Counted from the stretch's first letter, positions 7,723 through 15,825 are shown. The stretch: DNA of 16,728 nt from DTQF01 sp038874185 (GCA_038874185.1 JAVZCX010000015.1:1-16728); one strand, 5' to 3'. Notes: generated by a model from the sequence alone, not told the origin. Program-made: numbers and translations.

Positions 7723-7968
7723 ATGGGAGACGTAATGGTAACAGCAAAAATTTATTCAGAGGATCCATCTAAATTTGAATCAATAAAGGCAGAGATAGCA
7801 AAGATAGGCAGACTTGCAGATTCAAGAATAGAGGATGTTGGATTTGGAGTTAAGGCTCTCAAGGTTCTTTTCATCGTGCCTGATAATCTGGGCGGAGACA
7901 TGGAAGAGAAGCTAAATTCAATCGAAGGAGTTAGCCAGGCCCAGATAGAAGAGGTTAATCTGGTTTGA
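7723..7968 (+). CDS. ef1b: Elongation factor 1-beta (aEF-1beta)
   Basis: This 81-residue protein is the archaeal nucleotide exchange factor for elongation factor 1A. It shows the family's MGDVMVT start, the core FGVKALKVLFIVPDNLGG (41-58) and SIEGVSQAQIEEV (66-78). That is the alpha-beta fold of the EF-1beta C-terminal exchange domain, which is the entire protein in archaea. It is somewhat shorter than the usual 88-91 residues. ATG 7723 is preferred over the internal ATG at 7735 because it gives the conserved MGxVxV opening; GTGGT lies just upstream. It is followed after 28 bp by a membrane protein on the same strand. Confidence 0.94.
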   Translation: MGDVMVTAKIYSEDPSKFESIKAEIAKIGRLADSRIEDVGFGVKALKVLFIVPDNLGGDMEEKLNSIEGVSQAQIEEVNLV

Positions 7969-7996
7969 ATCAGGCAGAAAAAATGAGGTTGTTTTA

Positions 7997-8365
7997 ATGA
8001 AAAAAGTTAAAAAAGAAACAGTCGCTTCTAGGAAAAAAGTGGAAAAAATAGAGGCCGGTCTGAAGACGAAGTTTATATCTTATCTGATGCTGATTCTTGC
8101 TTCTTCTATATTCTTATGGTTTACAATGTTCAGCGATTTTGCACTGATAGCATGGGTTTTAATAGCTATAATTGGCGGTTATATCATACTAAACTACGAC
8201 CTTTTCGTATCTAAAGCATTGGTTGTTTTATCCGCTATCGTAATGGAGTATATAGTGCTAAGCAGTTTTTCAAACCTTTTAATCTTGGGATCGCCAGGCA
8301 ATATACTTCTTATCACATTTGTAGTTCTTGACATCGTTCTGATCTATGCATTGTCAAAACTATAA
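7997..8365 (+). CDS. Small four-helix membrane protein, unrecognised
   Basis: I do not recognise this 122-residue protein. It opens with a very basic cytoplasmic-looking stretch (residues 1-25, rich in Lys with alternating Glu). About four hydrophobic helices follow (26-44, 47-66, 71-93, 101-120), separated by very short loops. There are no cysteines and no conserved catalytic motif. AGGTTG precedes the ATG by a few bases. It is 28 bp downstream of aEF-1beta on the same strand and is probably co-transcribed. The positive-inside rule predicts both termini on the cytoplasmic side. A T-rich stretch (8366-8400) with several oligo-T runs follows the stop and is the likely terminator. Confidence 0.8.
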   Translation: MKKVKKETVASRKKVEKIEAGLKTKFISYLMLILASSIFLWFTMFSDFALIAWVLIAIIGGYIILNYDLFVSKALVVLSAIVMEYIVLSSFSNLLILGSPGNILLITFVVLDIVLIYALSKL

Positions 8366-8400
8366 TTTTTTAACTGTTTTATTTTTATTATCTAATTTTA
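8366..8400 (+). terminator. Oligo-T terminator after the aEF-1beta / membrane-protein unit
   Basis: Several T runs (TTTTTT, TTTT, TTTTT, TTTT) follow the stop codon at 8365 on the plus strand, inside the convergent gap before the histone gene. Archaeal RNA polymerase terminates at oligo-T stretches without needing a hairpin. No strong stem is seen. Confidence 0.45.
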
Positions 8401-8422
8401 TTGTAATTTAGTTTTTATCGAA

Positions 8423-8620
8423 TTATTGTGCAAGCCTAATGTCGTCAGCAGTGATTGTTTTTCTTCCTGCGTGTCTTGCAAGTTTTGCAGCCTTTGAAGC
8501 AATTTCCATTCCTTTCTGCTCAAGTATTACTGCGAGCGCTTCAGCTGCTTCTCTGCTTACTCTATTCCCACCTGCTGCTCTTATAATTCTTTCAACAGAT
8601 GCTACTGACAAATTTCCCAT
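8423..8620 (-). CDS. Archaeal histone
   Basis: This 65-residue single histone fold resembles HMfB. It shows SVASVERIIRAAGGNRVS (5-22), the long central helix, and LARHAGRKTITADDIRLA (47-64), containing the GRKT DNA-contact loop and the final DDI capping motif. It stops at RLAQ, a few residues short of the basic tail that ends HMfB. Histones wrap and compact DNA as dimers that can stack. The ATG at 8620 is chosen over an upstream in-frame TTG at 8623 because GGTGAT lies three bases before the ATG. It starts 12 bp after the b561-like gene and is the last gene of the minus-strand series from tRNA-Leu. Confidence 0.97.
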   Translation of the reverse strand: MGNLSVASVERIIRAAGGNRVSREAAEALAVILEQKGMEIASKAAKLARHAGRKTITADDIRLAQ

Positions 8621-8632
8621 CAAATCACCTTT

Positions 8633-9103
8633 CTACATTAATCTAGACAGTATGTTAATTATCATATCTTGATATCCGATAATTCCAGTTATTATTGATA
8701 CAATAGCAAAAACTGCAGCAGCTGTTGCTATTCTGCAATGCAATTTCATTTTTCCGCCTGGTTTTATTAGTATTGGTAATAGCGAGAGAATCAATGCTAA
8801 AAAGCCAGTTATATAATGTATATTTCTTATATCTGCATTTAGTGAGATGACAAATCCATATTGCCAGGAGAAATACAGGCTTGCCAATCCGGTGATTGCC
8901 ATTATGTATGCTATTTCTTTGTGGAATTTTTTCTGCTTCATTCTGAACTGTATTGCCAGATATACAATTAATATAGATGAAAAAAGTGAGGTTAAAATGT
9001 GCCATAAAGCAATGGTCTGCCTTGTCCCCAACTGATTGTCAGGTCTGTAAGCAAATAAATTAGAAAGAATTAAAACCAATATAAACAAAGGTTTGATATT
9101 CAT
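8633..9103 (-). CDS. Putative cytochrome b561-like four-helix membrane protein
   Basis: This 156-residue protein has an N-terminal hydrophobic segment (5-18, signal anchor or signal peptide) followed by four transmembrane helices. A histidine sits at the N-terminal end of every helix: His35 (ALWHILT), His61 (KFHKEIA), His96 (IHYITGF) and His122 (KLHCRIA). In the b561 superfamily, alternating helices contribute two His pairs that hold two hemes, one near each membrane face. The topology here reproduces that geometry. No heme-binding CxxCH is present and none is expected. The electron donor is unknown. Its SD (AGGTGA) overlaps the stop of mscS, 9 bp upstream. Family assignment is from the pattern only. 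Confidence 0.6.
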   Translation of the reverse strand: MNIKPLFILVLILSNLFAYRPDNQLGTRQTIALWHILTSLFSSILIVYLAIQFRMKQKKFHKEIAYIMAITGLASLYFSWQYGFVISLNADIRNIHYITGFLALILSLLPILIKPGGKMKLHCRIATAAAVFAIVSIITGIIGYQDMIINILSRLM

Positions 9104-9112
9104 ATTTTCACC

Positions 9113-10186
9113 TTATTTTTTAATATACACAGTTCTTGTTGGATATGCCATTTCTATTCCTTCTTTCTTAAATCTCTTTAATATTTCAATATTTATTTCA
9201 TTTTGTATTTTTGCATACACATTATACTCATTTGATGAAATTGTGTAAAGTACTTCGTACATCAATGCAGAGTCACCAAAGCTTTTGAAGAAAACTCTTT
9301 CAACTTTTGCTATTTCCTTTCCTTCATGTTTTCTACTTTCTATTATTTCTTTTATTATATTTGGTATTTTTTCAAGTTTAATTGAAGGGGTTTCATATGT
9401 TACTCCAAATGTGAAGTTTATTCTTCTATAATTCATTTTTTTGTAATTATGTATTATTGAATCAACAAGCATTTTGTTTGCAACTATTACTTCTTCACCT
9501 TGAAGAGATTCTATCCTTGTAGTCTTTAATCCTATCTTTTTAATCGTACCGCTCTCATTTCCAACTACTATGAAATCTCCTTTCTTGAAAGGCTTGTCAA
9601 AATAAATAGAGAATGAAGCAAAAATATCTGCCAGCACATTCTGAAGTGCGAATGCAATCGCAATACCTCCAATACCTAAACCAGCTATCAATGCAGTTAT
9701 ATCAAAACCAAGGTTAGATAGGAATAATAGAATTGCAATGAACCATATTACATACTTTACTGCATCTCTCATCAGGTGGAGTTGTGAGAAGTCTGTTTCA
9801 TGATATCTTTTTGTTTGTTCAACTTCTATTTTTGCAAATAAATGCTCTATTATTTTGTGTGAGAATTTAACAACATAATATGCGACAGTTATAAGCAAAG
9901 AATAGTAAAGCAAGGTATGTATCATAGTCGGCAGAACTAAAAATGTTGTACTTACATATATAGAAAGCACGATATAGAAGAAAATATTGATACTGTTTAC
10001 ATACTCTATCATCTTGTCATCAAGAGTAGTTTTCGTTCTTTTTGCTATCTCTTTTAATTGTACAAGAATTATTTTTTTTATTACAAATATAACTAGCCAC
10101 GTAAGTAGAAAAATTCCCATTGCAACTAAATAATCAAATACTGTATTTCCAAAGATATTAATTTTTAGGATCTCTTCGTATGTCAT
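9113..10186 (-). CDS. mscS: MscS-family mechanosensitive channel
   Basis: This 357-residue channel releases solutes under membrane tension. Three peripheral helices (about 16-38, 63-84, 91-107) and a fourth at 141-158 precede the pore-lining helix. The pore block GLGIGGIAIAFALQNVLADIFASF (169-192) and FDKPFKKGDFI (196-206) are diagnostic of MscS. The beta domain and the alpha-beta C-terminal domain follow. An open frame continues upstream to 10336, but that part is tRNA-Leu. The start is the ATG at 10186, preceded by GGTGG in the 15-bp gap after the tRNA. An in-frame GTG at 10195 is less likely. It is followed closely by the b561-like gene. Confidence 0.94.
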   Translation of the reverse strand: MTYEEILKINIFGNTVFDYLVAMGIFLLTWLVIFVIKKIILVQLKEIAKRTKTTLDDKMIEYVNSINIFFYIVLSIYVSTTFLVLPTMIHTLLYYSLLITVAYYVVKFSHKIIEHLFAKIEVEQTKRYHETDFSQLHLMRDAVKYVIWFIAILLFLSNLGFDITALIAGLGIGGIAIAFALQNVLADIFASFSIYFDKPFKKGDFIVVGNESGTIKKIGLKTTRIESLQGEEVIVANKMLVDSIIHNYKKMNYRRINFTFGVTYETPSIKLEKIPNIIKEIIESRKHEGKEIAKVERVFFKSFGDSALMYEVLYTISSNEYNVYAKIQNEINIEILKRFKKEGIEMAYPTRTVYIKK

Positions 10187-10201
10187 TTTATCCACCCTTA
10201 G

Positions 10202-10287
10202 TGCAGGGGGTGGGATTTGAACCCACGTAGCCACTACGGCACCAACCCCTGAAGCTGGCGCATTTGACCAGGCTCTGCCACCCCTGC
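10202..10287 (-). tRNA. tRNA-Leu (anticodon CAG)
   Basis: This is an 86-nt cloverleaf. The acceptor stem GCAGGGG/CCCCTGC has discriminator A. The D arm contains CCTGGTCAAA. The anticodon stem CCAGC/GTTGG has the loop TTCAGGG, giving anticodon CAG. A long class II variable arm of 15 nt contains GCC/GGC, and the T arm is GTGGG-TTCAAAT-CCCAC. There is no intron and no encoded CCA, which must be added enzymatically. The 3' end lies only 15 bp upstream of the mscS start on the same strand. A TATA-like CATATATG at 10326-10333 may be its promoter. Confidence 0.96.
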
Positions 10288-10388
10288 AGTTGATTAATCT
10301 AAGTAATCGAAGTCGAATAGTGAAACATATATGCAATTTTAAGTTTAAAATATTATCATTGTCTGGATAAAAGCAGCGTCATTATTTT

Positions 10389-10405
10389 AGGTGTTTTAGA
10401 CATCT
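10389..10405. repeat. Short inverted repeat upstream of the PolB-like gene
   Basis: AGGTGT and ACATCT form a 6-bp arm pair (one G-T) around a 5-base loop, followed by TTTT. It lies about 20 bp upstream of the PolB-like promoter. No plus-strand gene ends just before it, so a terminator role is unlikely. It could be an operator or chance. Confidence 0.25.
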
Positions 10406-10426
10406 TTTTCGCTGGAAAATGAAACA

Positions 10427-10434
10427 TTTATATA
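10427..10434 (+). promoter_or_regulatory. TATA box for the PolB-like gene
   Basis: TTTATATA is centred about 26 bp before the ATG at 10456, with a purine-rich GAAAC just upstream that could be the BRE. No SD precedes the ATG. The spacing predicts a leaderless mRNA and supports the chosen start. Confidence 0.55.
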
Positions 10435-10455
10435 CAAAAATAATGTCAAAATATC

Positions 10456-13400
10456 ATGCATAATAACGATTTAAAAGAGAATAATCATATTATTAGAAAT
10501 CAATCAATAGATTCGCAAGAGGATGATTCGTTTTGGAATGATACTCCTTTAGATGAAGAACCTTCTTTCGAGAAAAAGCATAATGAGATTCATTTATTTT
10601 CAGAAGAAGAGGAGAAGAAAAAGATTCAGCCTTTCTGGTTTGTTAGCCATGTTGGTTTTGAGGAGTACGAGTCAAAAAGGAATCGTTTGATTATGAATTT
10701 AAGGAGATGGTCTTTGTCCTCTCCTGAAACTGTTACTGTTTATATTAATCATCCGATTACTATTTCAACAAGTCCTTTTTATGATTACGATTCGTTATAT
10801 GCTTATCTTGAGAAATTGAACAGACCCATGGACAAGACATACAAGATTACGTGTTATCTCTCTTATGCAGATAGAGATAAAAAAACAGAATTAGAAAAAA
10901 AATTTCCTGATTTTGAATTCATTATTGACAATATCAAATCATCAGTTGTTAATGCAACAGTCCCATGCGAAAAAAGGATATTGGATAATTTTGAAAAGCT
11001 AGGCTTCCAAACAAAAAACATTAACAAGTCGATAAGGAGACAGTTGGGCTGGATGTATAAAAAAGTAAAAATTTCAAGCGAACTAGAATACATCTTTTCT
11101 AAGATTAAGGAGCTTAATGAATTAGATTCTATTTTGATTGATAAGATCTCTAAATTTTATGGAAAAGATTCAAAACACCATGATAAAGTATTATCCGCAA
11201 AGATAACTAGAGCAGTCAATGATTTTCGGCATTTTTATTTAGAAGGCTATAAGATTTCAGATTTCTTAACAGAGAATAATGGGATAGTAAGAGATAAGCA
11301 TCCTATCGTATATAGACTTTTTAAGTCAAATGAAAGTTTTGCGAGAGAATTAGAAGAAATTGGAATGAAATTTGGAAGCCTTAGGTTCTCTCTTGATCTT
11401 GCTGCAAAATCTTTAAATAGCCAGAATTCAGTAATTTACAATTGGGATAACGGGCAATATGAATTAGTGTTGCAGCCTAAAAGCGAAGTAAATCCATATG
11501 TGAAAGGAGGAACAGAACCTGAAGGAATGCTTTTGACAGATGAAAGAATTCCTTATATTTGTTGGAAGTCACTTTCAACATGTTTCATAGACATTGAGAA
11601 GCCAATGTGGAAAACAGAAGAAGAAAGAAAGATAATGCAGGAAATTTCAGAGCTGCAAGCAGAGCTTGCAAATAAGAATTCAACAATGGATCCATCCGAG
11701 ATAAATGAAAAAATTCAGGAATTGACTAAGAAAATGGTAATGAAAACAGAAGAGTCTGGAGATGTGAATCTACTTGAGGACAAGTATAAAGAGCAGATTT
11801 CTAGAGTAATGATCCATCTAAGAAAAGAAGACGGTTCTATAAAACGATTATATTTCAAGCTCAGAAATACTGCAATCAATAATGAAACAAAAGAAATAAA
11901 TGGATTCACAGTTCTTTATTTTGATACTGAATATGAACTACTTAATGCAGTGATTAAATTTGTCAAGCAGGAAAAACCTTATAGGATCGTAGGCCACGTT
12001 ATACCTTATGATCTTTCAGAAATAAGAGATAGCGCAAGAAAGAATAAAACCGAACGTTTTGACATAGCAGTGAAGAAAAAGGAACCAAGGCTCTGGAGAA
12101 GGGATTTCTACCAGAAGATATCTCTTGCAGCGCAGGAAATCCTTGATACTCATCGTTTGGCTTCTGTTTGGTTCCCATATCTTAAGACAAAACCTTTTGA
12201 TCTTTCACATAAGCTTGCAGATGTTGCAAATTTCATATATTTGCAGAAAAAGCGGATGTACATTAAGACAGTTATGGATTCAGAATTTCATAAAATAGCT
12301 ACACATGATGAACTTAAAGAATTAGAGATAATGGCGATAAATGGGAACAAGAATGCAGAGTACAAGCTTGACTTTTATTCTACTCACGACATAGATCCAT
12401 TGATAGAGATATTTGATTTTGAACCTACACTTAAGCTTTTGTATAAAGCAGCTGCAATGGTACCTCATGTTCCAATAACAGATGTGGCCTTCTCTCCAAC
12501 TTCAATGAACGAAATATTCCATCTCCGTGAATGGAAGGTCCGCCATACTCAGTTGCATTACGGCTACAAACAAAAAAAGAGAGAGGATGAAAGGCAGATT
12601 TTCAAAAAGAGACTTAACGAATACATGAAAAGGCAGTTAATGGACGAAGGAATACCTCAAGTAAAGCCAGGATTATACTATGATGCTTATATGACATACA
12701 TTCCATTAGAACTTATGTTGTCATCAACATTCTTTCCATCTCAACCAGAATGGAATTTATATTTTAGTACATTACATTATGATCCTATAATAAGAATAGC
12801 TGAACTTCAATATCCAAAATATTTCATGAGACAGAATATACATGTTGATTACTACTTATACAGGCGAGAAATGGACATTTACAGAGAAATTTTAAGAGTA
12901 CTTAATATATCTAAAGATGAAGCAACAAACCTAATGCAAAAGTATTATGTAGCTGTTGCAAAGGCAGACGGTACGGCAATAGGAACCAGAAGCAAAAAAC
13001 AGCTTGACAAGCAATCTTTAGTTAGACAGTATTATGCCGCATATGAAACTGTAAAGGATAAGTTTAGATCTTTTTACATATCATTAAAGACAAAAGACAA
13101 AAAGGCAAGCAGAAAGATAAAGAATCACATAAGAAAAGGAAGCACAAGAAGAGAAGATAATCAGCTTACATTTAATTTCGTTAATTTCTTCGAAAAAGAA
13201 AATAGCGATATAATAAAGCTCTACAACCTTCCAAGCGATTTAGAGTCCGCTTTGGAAGAGTCATCAAAAGAGAAATTAGATAGATTCAAATCACAATTTG
13301 AACGCCTTAATGAGATAAAGAATAAGATTGCTTCAATATTAGCGACGTCTGAATACTCAGATATGACTGATAAGATATCTGCAGAGAACATGGTATTTTT

Positions 13401-13716
13401 GTTTAACCAATATATGCGTGCAATACATTATAAAGATGTTTTTAATGCAGTCTATCATATAAATCCAGAAGGCCAATTCTCTTTCAGAACTTTGATAGAT
13501 AATGCATATAAAACAATAGGCGAATGGATAAAAGGCAAAAATCTATATGTCATCGGTGCAAAGAGCGATTACCTTTTCATTAAAGATAAAGATGGAAAAG
13601 ACATAGATTTCACTGACTCTCCACTCATTCCAATAAAGAAATTCGATAGGATTGATTTGATTGGAGACGAGGAAGATACAGATACATTTTTAGAAGAATT
13701 AGAAAATTATGATTAA
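10456..13716 (+). CDS. Divergent family B DNA polymerase homologue: exonuclease residues kept, polymerase motifs degraded
   Basis: This is a 1086-residue protein. After an acidic N-terminus (1-60) and a long N-terminal region, the 3'-5' exonuclease motifs appear: Exo I FIDIE (Asp379, Glu381), Exo II GHVIPYD (Asp519) and Exo III YSTHD (Tyr641, Asp645). All five active-site residues are present. A helical, probably coiled-coil insert (about 385-450) separates Exo I and II. The palm entry SPTSMNEIFHLREW resembles PolB sequence. Motif A, at KPGLYYDAYMTYIPLEL (737-753), has Tyr748 where the catalytic Asp is expected. Motif B, near FLFNQYM (981-987), lacks the Lys and the YG. Motif C is GAKSD (1034-1038), keeping only the second Asp. 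Only 48 residues follow motif C, so the thumb is missing or replaced. It is probably an exonuclease or structural replication protein, not a polymerase. No frameshift is evident. Confidence 0.75.
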   Translation: MHNNDLKENNHIIRNQSIDSQEDDSFWNDTPLDEEPSFEKKHNEIHLFSEEEEKKKIQPFWFVSHVGFEEYESKRNRLIMNLRRWSLSSPETVTVYINHPITISTSPFYDYDSLYAYLEKLNRPMDKTYKITCYLSYADRDKKTELEKKFPDFEFIIDNIKSSVVNATVPCEKRILDNFEKLGFQTKNINKSIRRQLGWMYKKVKISSELEYIFSKIKELNELDSILIDKISKFYGKDSKHHDKVLSAKITRAVNDFRHFYLEGYKISDFLTENNGIVRDKHPIVYRLFKSNESFARELEEIGMKFGSLRFSLDLAAKSLNSQNSVIYNWDNGQYELVLQPKSEVNPYVKGGTEPEGMLLTDERIPYICWKSLSTCFIDIEKPMWKTEEERKIMQEISELQAELANKNSTMDPSEINEKIQELTKKMVMKTEESGDVNLLEDKYKEQISRVMIHLRKEDGSIKRLYFKLRNTAINNETKEINGFTVLYFDTEYELLNAVIKFVKQEKPYRIVGHVIPYDLSEIRDSARKNKTERFDIAVKKKEPRLWRRDFYQKISLAAQEILDTHRLASVWFPYLKTKPFDLSHKLADVANFIYLQKKRMYIKTVMDSEFHKIATHDELKELEIMAINGNKNAEYKLDFYSTHDIDPLIEIFDFEPTLKLLYKAAAMVPHVPITDVAFSPTSMNEIFHLREWKVRHTQLHYGYKQKKREDERQIFKKRLNEYMKRQLMDEGIPQVKPGLYYDAYMTYIPLELMLSSTFFPSQPEWNLYFSTLHYDPIIRIAELQYPKYFMRQNIHVDYYLYRREMDIYREILRVLNISKDEATNLMQKYYVAVAKADGTAIGTRSKKQLDKQSLVRQYYAAYETVKDKFRSFYISLKTKDKKASRKIKNHIRKGSTRREDNQLTFNFVNFFEKENSDIIKLYNLPSDLESALEESSKEKLDRFKSQFERLNEIKNKIASILATSEYSDMTDKISAENMVFLFNQYMRAIHYKDVFNAVYHINPEGQFSFRTLIDNAYKTIGEWIKGKNLYVIGAKSDYLFIKDKDGKDIDFTDSPLIPIKKFDRIDLIGDEEDTDTFLEELENYD

Positions 13717-13743
13717 GTTATTAGATGATATAAGATCTACATA

Positions 13744-13816
13744 TGGGGCCGTCGAGATTTGAACTCGAATCACCAGCTCCCGAAGCTGGCAGCGTACCAG
13801 GTTAGCCCACGGCCCC
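13744..13816 (-). tRNA. tRNA-Pro (anticodon CGG)
   Basis: This is a 73-nt cloverleaf. The acceptor stem GGGGCCG/CGGCCCC has discriminator A. The anticodon stem CCAGC/GCTGG has loop TTCGGGA, giving anticodon CGG. The T arm is TCGAG-TTCAAAT-CTCGA. There is no intron, and CCA is not encoded. It is convergent with the PolB-like gene, 27 bp past its stop, and divergent from ArgRS. A TATA-like ATATTTAAA around 13862-13870 could be its promoter. Confidence 0.96.
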
Positions 13817-13892
13817 TTAGAAATCGATTAATAATGCTTCTTTATTAATTATCGCTGTCAAATATTTAAACCTATATCAATTACAGCAGTTC

Positions 13893-13900
13893 TTTTAAAT
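13893..13900 (+). promoter_or_regulatory. TATA box for ArgRS
   Basis: TTTTAAAT is centred about 25 bp before the ATG at 13921, followed by more TA-rich sequence. No SD is present, so leaderless initiation is likely. This supports the ATG used for ArgRS. Confidence 0.48.
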
Positions 13901-13920
13901 TTATATTCGCATATCTTTTT

Positions 13921-15792
13921 ATGTCAATTATAAGTTCTATTAAGCAGGAAATAGCTGAAAGCCTTTTAGATGCGATAATTAAGATGAAATATGAATCAAC
14001 GCTAGAGGAATGTACAAACTCAATGATTCCGGCAAAACCTGAATTTGGGGATCTGTCTACGAACATATGTTTTACCCTTGCTAAAAAATATTCTAAAAAT
14101 CCTGCAGAACTGGCACAAGAAATTGCAAAAAAGATGAAATGCAGCAAGAAACTAGTTAAGGAAGTTAAGGTAATAGGTCCATACATTAACTTTATTTTCA
14201 GCGATTCTTTCATTCTTTCTGTTTTTGCAGATGTTTTAGATAAAAAAGAAAACTATGGAAAGAGTGAAAGCAAGGGAAAGAAAGCGATTGTAGAGTATCC
14301 TTCAGTTAATCCAAACAAGCCATGGCATATAGGCCATCTAAGAAATGCACTTCTAGGTAATTCAATATCAAACATACTTGAATTCAACGGATACACTGTA
14401 GAAAGGGAAAACTTCATAAACGACTTAGGCTTGCAGGTGGCACAAAGCATATGGGGATATCTTACATTGCCTAGGACAGAAGAGCAGGAAAAGGAGAAAT
14501 TTGATCTCTTGATTGGAAAGCAATATGTAGAGATAAGTAAGGATCCAGCAAAGATAGAAACAGAAGTCAGGAGATTAATGAAAAAACTTGACGAAAGGGA
14601 TCCGGTATCTTCAAAAACAGCAAGAAACATATGTGAAAGAGTAGTTAGGGCACAGCTACAAACTGCATTCAACTATGAGATTTATGAGGACGTTTTACTT
14701 TGGGAAAGCGATTTAATCGGATTCAGGCTTTATGATTCTATATTTTCAAAAATGCTAAAGTCAGGTATATTTGTAAAGGAGACAGAAGGCGAAAAGAAAG
14801 GATGTGTTGTAGTAAAACTTGATGAATCTGAATTCCCGTCATTGAAGTCTGATGAAAAGGTTATAGTGAGATCTGATGGGGTCCCTACATATACTGCAAA
14901 AGACATTGCACTTGCAATGTGGAAATTCGGCCTAGCAGAAGGGAATATGAAATACAGCGTTTTTGAAAAGCAGCCAAATAAGAAATCCCTTTATTCTACA
15001 GATATTAACGGTAGGGATGTAAAGGGGTTTGGAAAAGGAGACATTGTTGTGAACATAATAGGGGTAGAACAGACCTATCTCCAGGATTTAATTAGATACG
15101 TTCTTAGGAAGATGGGATATGAAGCACAGGCTAATAACTACATACATGTTGCATATGAACATGTGACCTTGCCAGAGGCAGCATTCAGTGGCAGAGAGGG
15201 AACATGGCTTGGCTATTCAGCGGATGATCTTTTTGCAGAAGGAATGAAAAGATCTCTCGCAGAAATAGAGAAAAGGATTGAAAAATCAGGAATAAATGAA
15301 AAGGAGAAGGAAAAAATCGCAAAACAAATCGTAAACGCAGCAATTAAATTCTCATTCCTCAGAATCTCTCCAAACAAGAGAGTTACATTCGAATGGGATA
15401 AGGCAATAAGCTTTGAGGGAGATACTGGACCATATCTGCAATATGCAGGTGTGAGGGCTAAGAGAATAATTGAAAAGTCAAATGTGAAACCTTCAATCAA
15501 ACCGTTACATGCGAAAAACTATTCATTAAACGATAGCGAAAGGCAGCTTGCGAAAACAATTCTTGAATTCGAGTCTGTCGTAGAAAAAGCAGCATCCAGC
15601 TACCAGCCGAATGTAATCGCAGAATACTCACTTAGACTTGCAGACGCATTCAGCAGGTTCTATGAATCTACTCCTGTCCTTAAATCAAGCGAAGAAGAGC
15701 AGAAGATAAGATTAGGCATGACGCAGGCAACTTTATATGTTCTTTCTTCTTCTTTGGCTTTGTTAGGAATCTCTATTCCTGAGAAGATGTAA
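13921..15792 (+). CDS. argS: Arginyl-tRNA synthetase
   Basis: This 623-residue class I synthetase charges tRNA-Arg. The N-terminal tRNA-recognition domain occupies about residues 1-110 (EFGDLSTNICFTLAKK, 41-56). The catalytic domain shows VNPNKPWHIGHLRNALLGN (129-147), with the HIGH signature at 136-139. The region equivalent to KMSKS reads AFSGREGTW (421-429), close to the lysine-poor KMSGRKG form of many ArgRS, but with Phe and Glu instead of Met and Lys. The C-terminal DALR-type anticodon domain runs from about 505 to the end, finishing LALLGISIPEKM, as in the family. Length is normal. It stands alone with its own leaderless promoter, divergent from tRNA-Pro. Confidence 0.97.
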   Translation: MSIISSIKQEIAESLLDAIIKMKYESTLEECTNSMIPAKPEFGDLSTNICFTLAKKYSKNPAELAQEIAKKMKCSKKLVKEVKVIGPYINFIFSDSFILSVFADVLDKKENYGKSESKGKKAIVEYPSVNPNKPWHIGHLRNALLGNSISNILEFNGYTVERENFINDLGLQVAQSIWGYLTLPRTEEQEKEKFDLLIGKQYVEISKDPAKIETEVRRLMKKLDERDPVSSKTARNICERVVRAQLQTAFNYEIYEDVLLWESDLIGFRLYDSIFSKMLKSGIFVKETEGEKKGCVVVKLDESEFPSLKSDEKVIVRSDGVPTYTAKDIALAMWKFGLAEGNMKYSVFEKQPNKKSLYSTDINGRDVKGFGKGDIVVNIIGVEQTYLQDLIRYVLRKMGYEAQANNYIHVAYEHVTLPEAAFSGREGTWLGYSADDLFAEGMKRSLAEIEKRIEKSGINEKEKEKIAKQIVNAAIKFSFLRISPNKRVTFEWDKAISFEGDTGPYLQYAGVRAKRIIEKSNVKPSIKPLHAKNYSLNDSERQLAKTILEFESVVEKAASSYQPNVIAEYSLRLADAFSRFYESTPVLKSSEEEQKIRLGMTQATLYVLSSSLALLGISIPEKM

Positions 15793-15825
15793 AACAGAAA
15801 TCAAGATCAATACGCAAAGGAAAGG

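Noticed and set aside
8655..9005. 116-residue minus-strand frame
   Set aside because: It overlaps the b561-like gene in another frame; that gene has the SD, the helices and the ordered histidines.
10187..10336. N-terminal extension of about 50 residues on the MscS gene
   Set aside because: The open frame runs through the tRNA-Leu gene; the SD-supported ATG at 10186 is the real start.
13881..14213. 110-residue minus-strand frame
   Set aside because: It is antisense to the ArgRS N-terminus, with no recognisable motif and no SD; a shadow of the real gene.
14253..14672. 139-residue minus-strand frame
   Set aside because: It is antisense to the ArgRS catalytic domain and has low-complexity composition typical of an antisense shadow.
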